Shown: positions 8,606 through 16,368 of the stretch, piece after piece | How positions within the stretch are numbered: position 1 is the first letter of the stretch | Layout of the letters: each line of letters opens with the position of its first letter | Source of the DNA: JACQNR01 sp049515175 | Lineage (GTDB): Bacteria; Acidobacteriota; Terriglobia; UBA7540 | Assembly: GCA_049515175.1 (NCBI GenBank) | Contig: JBEKUI010000013.1 | Span: 1-34,158 of the forward strand | DNA length: 34,158 nucleotides | Direction of reading: 5' to 3' | Translations under genes and position numbers: made by a program | Notes under the pieces: model-generated | What the model saw: only the letters and a program-made list of their open reading frames with translations | The model's database searches: none | Told to the model about the DNA's origin: nothing

Positions 8606-10531
8606 TCAGACCCGCACTTTCCAGTAGGTCCCGTAGCGCTCGCCCCAAAGCTTGTAGAACGGCACCAGCGTGATGGGCTGGGACTGGCCGAGGGCGTGAA
8701 AGGTCAAGGGTTCTCCGGTCCCGCGCTCCAGCCAGGCGACTGGGTTTCTGGCATCGCCGACGATCGTGGGTGCAGGAACCGCTTCCCCTGGCGGCACCGG
8801 ACCCGAGCCACCGTACATCATCTCCTTCGTCAGCCCTTGCGCACCGAGCCGCCCCACCAGAAGCAGCGGCCCATACATCATCGCCTGCAGCGTCGCGTCG
8901 TCCGGCATGGCATGAACGTGCAGCGACATCGGCAGGGTGACTTCCACCTTGTCACCGTTCATCCATTTGCGGCGCAGGACGATGTAACTCGATGGACGCG
9001 CCGCGACCGCTTGCGGCTTGCCATTCACTTTGATGGTCACGCCCTTGGCCGCCCAGTAGGGCACGCGGATGTTGACCACCAAAACGACAGGTTTCTCGCA
9101 CTGCAACGTCAATGACGTAGCCTCCTCTTCCGGGAATTGCGTCTCCTGCCTGAGGCGGATTCCCCTCTCCGGCCAGTGCAGTTCCGAGGCCATGAACAGA
9201 TTGACGAAGAGGGCGTTCGCATCGTGCCAATAGATGCTGTCGGCGAGCCGGGCGTATTCCTCGACGCCCGTGCCGGTGCAGCACCAGAAGGAATCGAGCG
9301 GCGAGTTGAAGAACTTCCAGAAGCCCGAAGCGACCGGAACGTAGTACATCGTGCTGCCGTCCTCGGGATTGATCGTGCCCAGCCGGTGGTTGAAGAGCGT
9401 CCGCTCGTAATAGTCGAAATGCCTGGGATCAGCCGTCCAGCCGTAGAGGTGGCGCGTGAGCTTCATCATGTTGTAGGCGCAGCAGCACTCGCAGGTGCCG
9501 CGAGTCAGCTCCGAGGCGAGTTTGCTGGGATCGGTGCGCCAGTGCTCGTCACAGCTCGTGCCGCCATTGGCGTACATCCGCTGCGTGGTGATCTCGCGCC
9601 AGAAATAGCTGGCGATGTCGTGGTCGCGCCGCGCGCCCGTCAGCTCGTAGCGGCGCGCCACGCCGGTAATCTTGGGGATGTTGGTGTTGGCGTGCAGACC
9701 CTTCAGCTCGTCGCGTCCCGCCGCCAGAGGATTGAAAACCTTCTGGTGGTCAAAGCGATTGGCAGTATCCAGATATTCCTGCTTGCCGGTCACGGCGTAA
9801 AGCTCCGAGAGCACATCGAGCATGCCGCCGTGTTCAACTTCCAGGACGCGCTGCATGTGGTCCGCGCTGAGCGGTTTCGTCCATTCCCCCGCCCAGCGGG
9901 CCATGTTCTCCGCCACCTCGAGCGCCTGCCCGTTCGCGCAGTGCAGGTACATGTCGAGATGCCCGGCCATAATCTTGTGATAGGTATAGAAGGGCGCCCA
10001 GACCTCACGGCGATCGCGCAGACGGTCGTAAAGCTCAGTGGGATAAGCGCCCAGGTACTTGCCCCCCAGCGCCTCCTGAACTTTCGCCAACTCGGCCACC
10101 ATGTAATTGCCTTTGGTTTTGAGCGTCTCATCTCCGGTGCTGGCGTAAGCCAGGGCGAAGGCCGTCAGGATGTGCCCACCCGCGAAGTGGCCGCGCAACT
10201 CGCCATCGGGCTTTTCCCAGCCGCCCACCGGCTCCGCGGAAGAAGGCCGTCCGGCGGTCACGCGGAAGTTGTGCAATAGCCGGTCGGCGGGCAGAAAGTG
10301 GAGATACTTCTGATTCGCCTCCATGGCCTGGCGGAAAGGTCCTTCGCCGAGACGAACCTGCCGGAGCGGAAACGGTCGGGCACGCCAGGCGATCTGATCC
10401 GGCCGACCGGCCGGGGTGGTTGCATCCTGCACCCCCGCCGAATCCCCGGCTGCGGGCAGGAACGCCGCGCCTGCCGCCGCCGTCGCCGTGGAAATGAATT
10501 CTCTTCGAGTTATTTGTCGAACCTTTTTCAT
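8606..10531 (-). CDS. GH146-like DUF1680 glycosidase, Tat-exported
   Basis: Second DUF1680 enzyme of the window, probably another beta-L-arabinofuranosidase acting in the periplasm. The N-terminus MKKVRQITRREFISTATAAA is a twin-arginine signal. The catalytic metal site is present: E348-C-C350 in TCECCCAYN and the pair C417-C418 in FWCCTGTG, with E329 of GGTSCDEHW as a candidate acid/base. The sequence style (LPADRLLHNFR, GHFAGGHILTAFA, PFYTYHKIMAGHLDMY) is that of the GH146 branch rather than the branch of the enzyme at 1084. The ATG at 10531 is preferred to one five codons upstream because GGGAG lies 9 nt before it and the Tat motif follows. A TTGACA promoter with 17-nt spacing lies upstream on the minus strand. 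It is divergent from the SYLF gene. Specificity is inferred from family only. Confidence 0.87.
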   Translation of the reverse strand: MKKVRQITRREFISTATAAAGAAFLPAAGDSAGVQDATTPAGRPDQIAWRARPFPLRQVRLGEGPFRQAMEANQKYLHFLPADRLLHNFRVTAGRPSSAEPVGGWEKPDGELRGHFAGGHILTAFALAYASTGDETLKTKGNYMVAELAKVQEALGGKYLGAYPTELYDRLRDRREVWAPFYTYHKIMAGHLDMYLHCANGQALEVAENMARWAGEWTKPLSADHMQRVLEVEHGGMLDVLSELYAVTGKQEYLDTANRFDHQKVFNPLAAGRDELKGLHANTNIPKITGVARRYELTGARRDHDIASYFWREITTQRMYANGGTSCDEHWRTDPSKLASELTRGTCECCCAYNMMKLTRHLYGWTADPRHFDYYERTLFNHRLGTINPEDGSTMYYVPVASGFWKFFNSPLDSFWCCTGTGVEEYARLADSIYWHDANALFVNLFMASELHWPERGIRLRQETQFPEEEATSLTLQCEKPVVLVVNIRVPYWAAKGVTIKVNGKPQAVAARPSSYIVLRRKWMNGDKVEVTLPMSLHVHAMPDDATLQAMMYGPLLLVGRLGAQGLTKEMMYGGSGPVPPGEAVPAPTIVGDARNPVAWLERGTGEPLTFHALGQSQPITLVPFYKLWGERYGTYWKVRV

Positions 10532-10587
10532 GGTGAAATCTCCCATCTGCCCTGAGCAGAAAAGGCCGCAGAAATAGGCGCAGGATT

Positions 10588-10616
10588 TTCGTAATCTACT
10601 TCCGCCCCACTGTCAA
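10588..10616 (-). promoter_or_regulatory. Candidate sigma-70 promoter of the GH146-like gene
   Basis: On the minus strand a perfect -35 hexamer TTGACA is followed after 17 nt by TACGAA, which places transcription start about 50 nt before the glycosidase ATG. The -35 match and spacing are good, the -10 match is only moderate. Confidence 0.45.
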
Positions 10617-10745
10617 GGCAAGGTTGCCGCTGCATTGAATAGTCCTGCCACCTATTCAACTGTTGAGTTGTACGCGCACTCGATGGAGAATAGAAGACCG
10701 ACAGTTTCGGCATGTGTGATCGGAGGCAGGTCCCAGGAGGAGTCG

Positions 10746-11441
10746 ATGCGAATGAAGTTGATTTTGGGTGCAGGGCTTCTGTTGTTAACACTGCCCATCC
10801 AGGCGCAGCAGAAGGAGAAGGCGCGGCTGGAGGAGTGCGCGACGGTGATCGAGGAAATTCTAAACGTCCCCGAGAATATTCCCAGCAGCCTGCTCGATCG
10901 CGCGGAATGCGTGATCGTCTTCCCCTCGGTGAAAAAGCTGGCGATGGGTGTGGGCGGCAGCTACGGACGCGGCGCCATCACCTGCCGGACGGGAAAAGAG
11001 TTCAACGGACCGTGGAGCGCGCCGGCGATGTTCGCCCTCGAGGGCGCGAACATCGGCTTCCAACTCGGCGGCCAGGAGACCGATTTCGTCCTCCTGGTGA
11101 TGAACTATAAGGGCGCGGAATCGGTCATGGAGAGCAAGGTGAAGCTCGGCGTGGACGCGGCGGCCGCCGCCGGCCCCAAAGGACGCACGGCCTCGGCCGA
11201 CACCGACGTGGTGATGAAGGCGGAAATCCTCTCTTACTCCCGCACCCGCGGCGCCTTTGCCGGTGTTTCGCTGGAAGGGTCCACGCTGCGGTCCGATGGC
11301 GGAGCCATTCGGAATCTCTACGGCAAGGATCTCTCCGCGCGGCAGATTGTTCGCGACGGCGCGGTCCCCGTCCCGGCGGCCGGGCAAAAACTCATCGACT
11401 TGCTCAACAAGAAGTCGCCACGCAACCGGTCGGAAAACTGA
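10746..11441 (+). CDS. SYLF/Ysc84-domain lipid-binding protein
   Basis: Secreted protein of 231 residues. Residues 1-20 are a signal peptide (MKLILGAGLLLLTLPIQAQ). The mature part is almost entirely one SYLF domain: a helical lead (ATVIEEILNVPENIPSSLLDRAEC, quoted in part), then VIVFPSVKKLAMGVGGSYGRG, WSAPAMFALEGANIGFQLG, and SYSRTRGAFAGVSLEGSTLR. Eukaryotic members bind phosphoinositides and bacterial ones are little studied, with suggested envelope or lipid roles. The start was set at 10746 because AGGAGGAG lies just before it and the signal peptide begins there; a longer open frame upstream has no such support. It is divergent from the GH146-like gene and looks monocistronic. Confidence 0.85.
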   Translation: MRMKLILGAGLLLLTLPIQAQQKEKARLEECATVIEEILNVPENIPSSLLDRAECVIVFPSVKKLAMGVGGSYGRGAITCRTGKEFNGPWSAPAMFALEGANIGFQLGGQETDFVLLVMNYKGAESVMESKVKLGVDAAAAAGPKGRTASADTDVVMKAEILSYSRTRGAFAGVSLEGSTLRSDGGAIRNLYGKDLSARQIVRDGAVPVPAAGQKLIDLLNKKSPRNRSEN

Positions 11442-12090
11442 GCGAGCAGATTCGCCTCGAGCCGGCCACTTCCCTACCCGTTGCCACAGAGGGACACGCC
11501 CGGCCAGGAATGCAGGCGCGCGTCGGACAAGAACCGTTTGTCAGAAATGAGTGATCGTCGCGTTGGGAATATATATCGAACAAACACACCTGCGGCAAAT
11601 TGCGTTGGTCGCGACATCAAGGCCCTGGCGGAATTGCATGGCCTGTTCGGAGTTTATGACCTCCGAAAGTGCGCCATCTTGAATGTTCCCAATTGCCGGG
11701 TGAAAAAAGCACGGGCGCACGGCTCCGTCGGCGTGCTCGTCACGACCGGCTACAGCCGTAGCAAGTTCTAAAAGCGCCCAGTTTTCGGATCTTGAGTTCT
11801 TGCCTCGGGCCCCGAAAGACCGCGTCGCCCTCACACACGAGTTCGGGTCGATGACTCTATGAATTCTTGAGGTTCACGGCGGGAGAGTTTCATTCCTCTG
11901 CCCGGCCTGAACATCTGCGCGACAAAACCTCAATAAGGTTCGCGGGTCGGAATCTTGTCTGGTAGCCATGGGGAGGAGCATGAGCTTCGTACGGGAATTC
12001 GCGGGCGGGACGAAACGCCATCGGTAATCAGCCGAAAGCCCAACAAGGCTTGGTTGCCGACGTCGATTCCGACAACATGTTGAAAGGAAA
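11442..12090. other. Long gap without a recognisable gene
   Basis: About 650 nt downstream of the SYLF gene. Several open frames of 60-100 codons occur on both strands, but none shows a credible ribosome binding site, a domain motif, or a consistent composition. A small AT-rich patch (GAATATATATCGAA) lies near 11,568. I see nothing that can be named; its position next to a tRNA fragment suggests ordinary spacer or decayed flank of an integration site. Confidence 0.5.
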
Positions 12091-12136
12091 TGGTAGCGGG
12101 GGGGGAGGATCGAACTCCCGACCTAGGGATTATGAG
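12091..12136 (-). other. tRNA-Met(CAT) 3'-half fragment, candidate attachment site
   Basis: Read on the minus strand, this is the 3' half of an elongator tRNA-Met: anticodon loop CTCATAA with anticodon CAT, 3' anticodon stem TCCCT, variable AGGTC, a perfect T-arm GGGAG-TTCGATC-CTCCC, then an acceptor strand ending GCTA-CCA with the CCA encoded. The 5' half is absent: the bases before the loop (AAGGT) do not pair with TCCCT, so homology stops at the loop. The acceptor run has one C more than needed. Such 3' tRNA copies are left when an integrative element inserts into a tRNA gene. With this orientation the element would extend toward higher coordinates and the intact tRNA would lie beyond the window. 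Confidence 0.65.
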
Positions 12137-12277
12137 ACCTTCCCCCGACGAAGCAGGACAAGAAGATAAAGCACATACCTCGGCAGATCCCGGAAAAGTC
12201 CGGCAGAATCCGCAACCCTCGCGCAACCAATACCCTCCGAATCGTAATGACGATGACGAGCCGAACGGCGGTGAAGC

Positions 12278-12436
12278 ATGAAACTCACCGCTGCCGAACT
12301 TGCCTACGTACGTTCGCAGGGTTTGTACACAACCGAGAAGTGCGGCGGGTTCGGTGTGGCTGCACGCCCCGGACGAAAATGGAGTGCCGCACGTTCGAAT
12401 GCAGGCCCAGCATGCATTACCGAGGGACTTGCCTGA
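12278..12436 (+). pseudogene. Short ORF, possible mobile-element relic
   Basis: A 52-codon frame begins MKLTAAELAYVRSQGLYTTE and then loses recognisable character. The opening resembles, from memory, small zinc-ribbon-like proteins of accessory elements in Acidobacteriota whose next residues would form a KCDGCG cluster; here only KCGG remains, so a truncated or frameshifted copy is the likely reading. It sits about 140 nt from the tRNA fragment, on the predicted island side. There is no strong ribosome binding site. It may also be a chance ORF. Confidence 0.25.
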
Positions 12437-12595
12437 GTCGTATCAGCAAGGAAATGAAAAACAAACAGTCGTTTTCGGCCCTCTAACCCACCTCCACGAC
12501 AGTAAGTTTAGGTCGGACTGCTTTCTTGCTAGGCCGTTCGGGCCTATAATTCAGAATGCTTCATTAATGTCCCAAGGAAACCAGAGACACACTAG
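12437..12595. promoter_or_regulatory. Upstream region of a TPR gene with -10-like box and hairpin
   Basis: TATAAT at 12545-12550 is a perfect -10 hexamer about 45 nt before the TPR start, but no good -35 stands 16-18 nt upstream. It overlaps the inverted repeat TAGGCC-GTTCG-GGCCTA (12530-12546), which could be an operator. Both are weak calls. Confidence 0.3.
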
Positions 12596-13873
12596 ATGGA
12601 GCCTCGGTCCTCTCCTATAACCTCCTGCCTAAGAAGCGTGAGCCTTTTGGCAATTCTCGTTTGGTTTGCGGGGGCGCTCGTCGCTTGGCCTTGGCAAGAG
12701 TCCCCCCGTGGCTCGACCGACTCCACCGAAGCTCACCTTGGGAGAGGTTACGATCTCGTCAAAGACCAAAGGTATCGCGAGGCCGCAGCCGAATTCCAAG
12801 CCGCGCTTGCGTTACAGCCAAGCCATATTCGAGCCCGCTACCAACTGGCCGTATGTTGGTTTGCGCTCGGCCAACTCGAAGAGGCCCAGAAGGAATTTCG
12901 GCGTCTCCGCGAAGAGACCCATGATGATTCGAACGTTATCTATTACATGGGAAGAATTGATTTGCTACAGGGAAACACCGATTCCGCCATCAGGGAACTT
13001 GAAAGCGTCGCCGCGAATCCTCCTTTTGCGGACACAGCCTATTACCTTGGCTCAGCATACTTGAAGAAAGGCGAGCTCAGTGAAGCCCAGAAGTGGCTGC
13101 GAGAAGCGACGAAGGCGACGCCGCGCGATTTCCGCGTGCACGACCACCTGGCGCGCGTCTTCCAGAGGCAAGGCAATCGCTCGGAAGCAGAAAGGGAGTA
13201 CACACTCTCTGCCCAGTTGCACGAACGTGTCGATGAGGCTTCCCGCCTGGCGGTGGCTTGCAGTCGCGAACTTGAGACCGGACGCCGTGCAGAGGCCCGC
13301 ACGACCTGCCAACAATTGCTCGACTCGCGGGACCCCGACAAGCTCGCGACTCTGGGATTGCTCTATGGCCAGCATGGATATTACGAAGAGTCCGTTGAAC
13401 CACTGGAGCAAGCAGCGCGCCTTGACCCGGAATCCTCGGAGATCCAACACGATCTCGGCCTCAGTTACTTCCGGCTCCGGCGCTACAAGGAGGCTCGGGC
13501 CCCGCTGGAGAAAGCGGTGGTGTTACGTCCCGATTTCTTCGGGTCGACCGCCTTGTTGGGTGCAACTCTTTTTGCTTTGAATGAGGATGAGCGTTCGTAT
13601 CCTCTCCTCTACCATGCACATCAACTAAATCCTCAAGAGAAAGATACCTCAAACCTGCTCTTCAAGGTGGCGGTCGTCCTTGCCCAGAAGGAGTTCAAGC
13701 AAAAGAAATACGAGCGGTGTGTGCCCTATCTCAAGGCTGCAGCTGAACTGCACCCTGCCGACGCGGAAGTTCATCAGAGACTGGCGGAGGCATATATGAT
13801 GCTCGGCCGGCACGCGGAGGCAGACCGTGAAAAGGCGGAGGCCAAGAGGCTGGTCCAGGAACGCCCCCAATAG
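12596..13873 (+). CDS. Secreted TPR-repeat protein
   Basis: Protein of 425 residues with an N-terminal hydrophobic signal or anchor (residues about 13-32, SVSLLAILVWFAGALVAW) followed by tandem tetratricopeptide repeats through most of its length, for example YREAAAEFQAALALQPSHI, ARYQLAVCWFALGQLEEAQ, YYEESVEPLEQAARLDPES and EIQHDLGLSYFRLRRYKEA. These helical pairs usually build a superhelical surface for protein-protein contact. No catalytic domain is visible. It is convergent with the enolase-superfamily gene. TPR proteins of this type are frequent near TonB-dependent receptors in Acidobacteriota and may be envelope scaffolds, but the function is unknown. The start is the first ATG of the frame and has only a poor Shine-Dalgarno. 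Confidence 0.75.
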   Translation: MEPRSSPITSCLRSVSLLAILVWFAGALVAWPWQESPRGSTDSTEAHLGRGYDLVKDQRYREAAAEFQAALALQPSHIRARYQLAVCWFALGQLEEAQKEFRRLREETHDDSNVIYYMGRIDLLQGNTDSAIRELESVAANPPFADTAYYLGSAYLKKGELSEAQKWLREATKATPRDFRVHDHLARVFQRQGNRSEAEREYTLSAQLHERVDEASRLAVACSRELETGRRAEARTTCQQLLDSRDPDKLATLGLLYGQHGYYEESVEPLEQAARLDPESSEIQHDLGLSYFRLRRYKEARAPLEKAVVLRPDFFGSTALLGATLFALNEDERSYPLLYHAHQLNPQEKDTSNLLFKVAVVLAQKEFKQKKYERCVPYLKAAAELHPADAEVHQRLAEAYMMLGRHAEADREKAEAKRLVQERPQ

Positions 13874-13978
13874 TGGTCAGCAAGCGCAACCCTGGCTTTT
13901 CGAAACTCGGATAGGCTTCAGAGGGGACAAGATCTCAATGCGCGAGGGCCTTTCCCTCCGATTTGTCGGTCGTTTCCC

Positions 13979-15094
13979 TTAGGAGATTCGATATTTCTTC
14001 ACAGTCGATTCGTTGATTTCAATCCCCAACCCGGGCTTCTGGGGCACGGCCACTCTACCTCCCACGACGCGAAAAGGTTCCATCAGTATCTCGCGACGAA
14101 GAGCAGATTCGGTCACGGAGAATTCCAAGAATAAGGAGTTGGGGATGGCGGCAATGAGCTGAAGGCAGGCTGCCACAAGGACGCCCGTTCGAAACGCGTG
14201 CGGCACGCAGGGCCGGTTCGCCTCGTGTGCCATGTAAGCGATCCTCTTGACTTCCGTGAGTCCCCCCGCTCGCGAGATGTCGGGCTGGATTACATCCAGC
14301 CGGCAGTACCAGATGAGACGACGGAAGACCCAACGTCCAACGTCCTGCTCACCCGCAGCAATGCGCAGCGAAGTCGAGTCGCAAAGACGGCGGTAGTCCT
14401 CGAAATCATCCGGGGGCAGCGGTTCTTCCATCCAGTAAATGCCCAATTGCTCAAATTCCCGTGCTGCCTGCATGGCCATCTTCAAAGTGTATCCGTGCCC
14501 GATGTCGATCATGACTTCTACGTCCTTACCTGCTGCCTCCGTTGCTGCAGCGGCCAAGGCCACGTCGTTCTTCACACTGGAGCCGAGCGGCCCGTAACCC
14601 AGCTTCACCGCCGTAAAGCCCTGTTCCACGTAACGTCGGACACTCTCTTGGACTTCCTGAGCCGTCGATGGCATCAACATGCTTGCGTATGCCCGAATAT
14701 CCTCACAGAAGCTTCCGCCCAGCAGCTTGTGGACCGGCTGCCGTGACGCTTTGCCCAGAATGTCCCAGAGGGCCATATCGACCCCGCTCATGGCATGTAA
14801 GACGGCTCCGTGACGCCCGTAATACAACGTCTTCCTGTACATCGACTCCCAGATCTGTTCGATATCAAAAGGGTCTTGGCCTACCAGGATCTCCCGGAGC
14901 CCGTAGCAGGTGCCGTGCGACATCTCTGCGTTAACAACCGCCTTCCCCACCTCCGGTGACGTATCGACCTCACCGTAGCCGGTGATGCCTTCGTCGGTTT
15001 CGATGCGGATGAGCAGGTCGTCTTGCGTGCCATCGGCAACCGCCTGTCTCACCGGAAGACGCAAAATAATCGCTTCGACGTTGGTGATTCTCAT
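13979..15094 (-). CDS. Enolase-superfamily (mandelate racemase type) acid-sugar dehydratase or racemase
   Basis: Cytoplasmic Mg2+-dependent enzyme of 371 residues that abstracts the proton alpha to a carboxylate. It has the capping domain (1-125) and barrel. Metal ligands are D197 (MIDIGHG), E223 (WMEEPL) and E249 (AAGEQ). The catalytic His-Asp dyad of the mandelate racemase subgroup is present as H299 (PHAFRTG) and D272 (PDISRAGG). The lysine pair on the other face is reduced to K164-L-G166, so one-sided chemistry, as in several sugar-acid dehydratases, is more likely than racemisation. The start lies 2 nt after the stop of the upstream TPR gene, indicating translational coupling. With an RraA-like aldolase and lactonase-like and SDR genes nearby, dehydration of an aldonate is the best guess; the substrate is unknown. 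Confidence 0.85.
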   Translation of the reverse strand: MRITNVEAIILRLPVRQAVADGTQDDLLIRIETDEGITGYGEVDTSPEVGKAVVNAEMSHGTCYGLREILVGQDPFDIEQIWESMYRKTLYYGRHGAVLHAMSGVDMALWDILGKASRQPVHKLLGGSFCEDIRAYASMLMPSTAQEVQESVRRYVEQGFTAVKLGYGPLGSSVKNDVALAAAATEAAGKDVEVMIDIGHGYTLKMAMQAAREFEQLGIYWMEEPLPPDDFEDYRRLCDSTSLRIAAGEQDVGRWVFRRLIWYCRLDVIQPDISRAGGLTEVKRIAYMAHEANRPCVPHAFRTGVLVAACLQLIAAIPNSLFLEFSVTESALRREILMEPFRVVGGRVAVPQKPGLGIEINESTVKKYRIS

Positions 15095-15096
15095 CT

Positions 15097-16368
15097 TCAG
15101 TATTCCCTCCCGACACTCTTCACTTCATCAGGATCCGATGCTTGCGGAGAGTGGCTGTAACGCGCCTCCCGAGCGTGCTCGAGATTTGCCAGTTCGCGAC
15201 GCACTTCTCTGTCTAAAGCCTCCAAGGTCTTCCACTCCGCCAACGCTGTCTGCGCCAGGTCGTTTTGCTTTGTCCGAGCATAGATCATGTAGAGCTCGTA
15301 CTGGGCTTTCAGATGGTCCGGTCTGAGGCGCAATACGCGGCGCAGCACCTCAACCGCGCGCTCATACTCACCACGTCTGGAGTACATCAACCCCAGGGCA
15401 AAGTTCGCTTCTGCATGATCGGGTGCTTCTCGAAGAACCTTCTGGAGATCATTCTCCGCTTCGTTCCAGCGCTGTCTTTCGACCTCGATAGCCCCCAGGT
15501 TGGCCAAGGATTCCAAGTGTTGAGGTGTTAGAGTCAATTGCCGGCGGAAGTACTCATAAGCCTTGTCGGTCTCGCCTTGGGTTCGGTACGCATAGCCGAT
15601 GAGGTAGTTGATCTCAGGCAAGTTCGGATCCAGCTGCGCTGCCCGCTCGAAGGCTTCGGTTGCGGCCTTCACCTGATTGGCCCGGAACAGGGCATCTCCC
15701 AAATTCAGATAGTGGCCCGCACCTCTTACCTCCAGCTGGATGGCATGTTCGTAGGCTTCCGCCGCCCCTTGCCAGAATGCCGCCTGTGAGTACGCCTGAC
15801 CGAGTAGCACGTACCAGTCAGCACGACTGGGCGCCCGCTCCAGCGCGTGCCGGAATTCCAGAATAGCGTTTTCCTGGTCTCCGGTCTCGGAGGCAATTAG
15901 CCCCAGGGCGAAATGCGTATCAGCTGGCCCGGGGTCCAAGTCTGCAGATTCTGCCAGCGCGTGCGCAGCATCCTTGAGACGCTTGAGGTGGTATTCCGCT
16001 ACACCCAGGTTGTATAACACCTTTGGGGAATGCGGGTGCAGCAGATCTACACGCGCAAAAAGTTCCGCAGCACGTTCGTCCTGTGAGTGTTCAGCCATCA
16101 CCGTAGCCAGGCGGGTCAACACTTGCGAGTCATCCGGAAACCGCCGTGCCAGATCGTTAGCTGCGGCGACAGCCGCTTCAGTTCTATGGGTTTTGAAGGC
16201 GGAGTCGATAAAAGCCAGCAAGGTGGCGGGATCGCTGGCAGTGGCCTGCGGAGCGTCCGTCCGCTGGTGGCACAGTGGCGGATATCCCCGCATGGAGGTG
16301 GCTTCTAGAATCGAAAAAAGGAGAACCATTCTACCCAAGACCACAATATTGTTCGGGATGGAGTTCAC
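15097..16368 (-). CDS. TPR-repeat protein, second gene of the TPR-TPR-dehydratase operon
   Basis: Protein of 423 residues. A weakly hydrophobic N-terminus (IVVLGRMVLLFSILEATS) may be a signal or anchor. It is followed by a long run of TPR units such as SPKVLYNLGVAEYHLKRLKDA, ADTHFALGLIASETGDQENA, HLESLANLGAIEVERQRWNEA and HAEANFALGLMYSRRGEYERA (each quoted in part of a longer repeat). The start codon is GTG, and it overlaps the stop of the preceding TPR gene as GTGA, so the two are translationally coupled. The next gene, an enolase-superfamily enzyme, starts immediately after the stop. No enzymatic domain is visible; an adaptor or sensor role is plausible but unproven. Confidence 0.78.
   Translation of the reverse strand: MNSIPNNIVVLGRMVLLFSILEATSMRGYPPLCHQRTDAPQATASDPATLLAFIDSAFKTHRTEAAVAAANDLARRFPDDSQVLTRLATVMAEHSQDERAAELFARVDLLHPHSPKVLYNLGVAEYHLKRLKDAAHALAESADLDPGPADTHFALGLIASETGDQENAILEFRHALERAPSRADWYVLLGQAYSQAAFWQGAAEAYEHAIQLEVRGAGHYLNLGDALFRANQVKAATEAFERAAQLDPNLPEINYLIGYAYRTQGETDKAYEYFRRQLTLTPQHLESLANLGAIEVERQRWNEAENDLQKVLREAPDHAEANFALGLMYSRRGEYERAVEVLRRVLRLRPDHLKAQYELYMIYARTKQNDLAQTALAEWKTLEALDREVRRELANLEHAREARYSHSPQASDPDEVKSVGREY

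Noticed and set aside
9137..10279. 380-codon open frame on the plus strand
   Set aside because: It lies wholly antisense to the GH146-like gene, which has a full catalytic motif set and Tat signal; the plus-strand translation has no domain sequence and is a by-product of high G/C.
10646..10672. TTCAACTGTTGAG upstream of the SYLF gene as a third IclR site
   Set aside because: The half-sites are separated by one base instead of four and one arm is imperfect; no TTGACA stands 44 nt downstream.
11930..12226. 98-codon minus-strand frame and the matching plus-strand frame across the tRNA fragment
   Set aside because: Both translate through the tRNA-derived sequence, a well-known source of spurious proteins; neither resembles an integrase.
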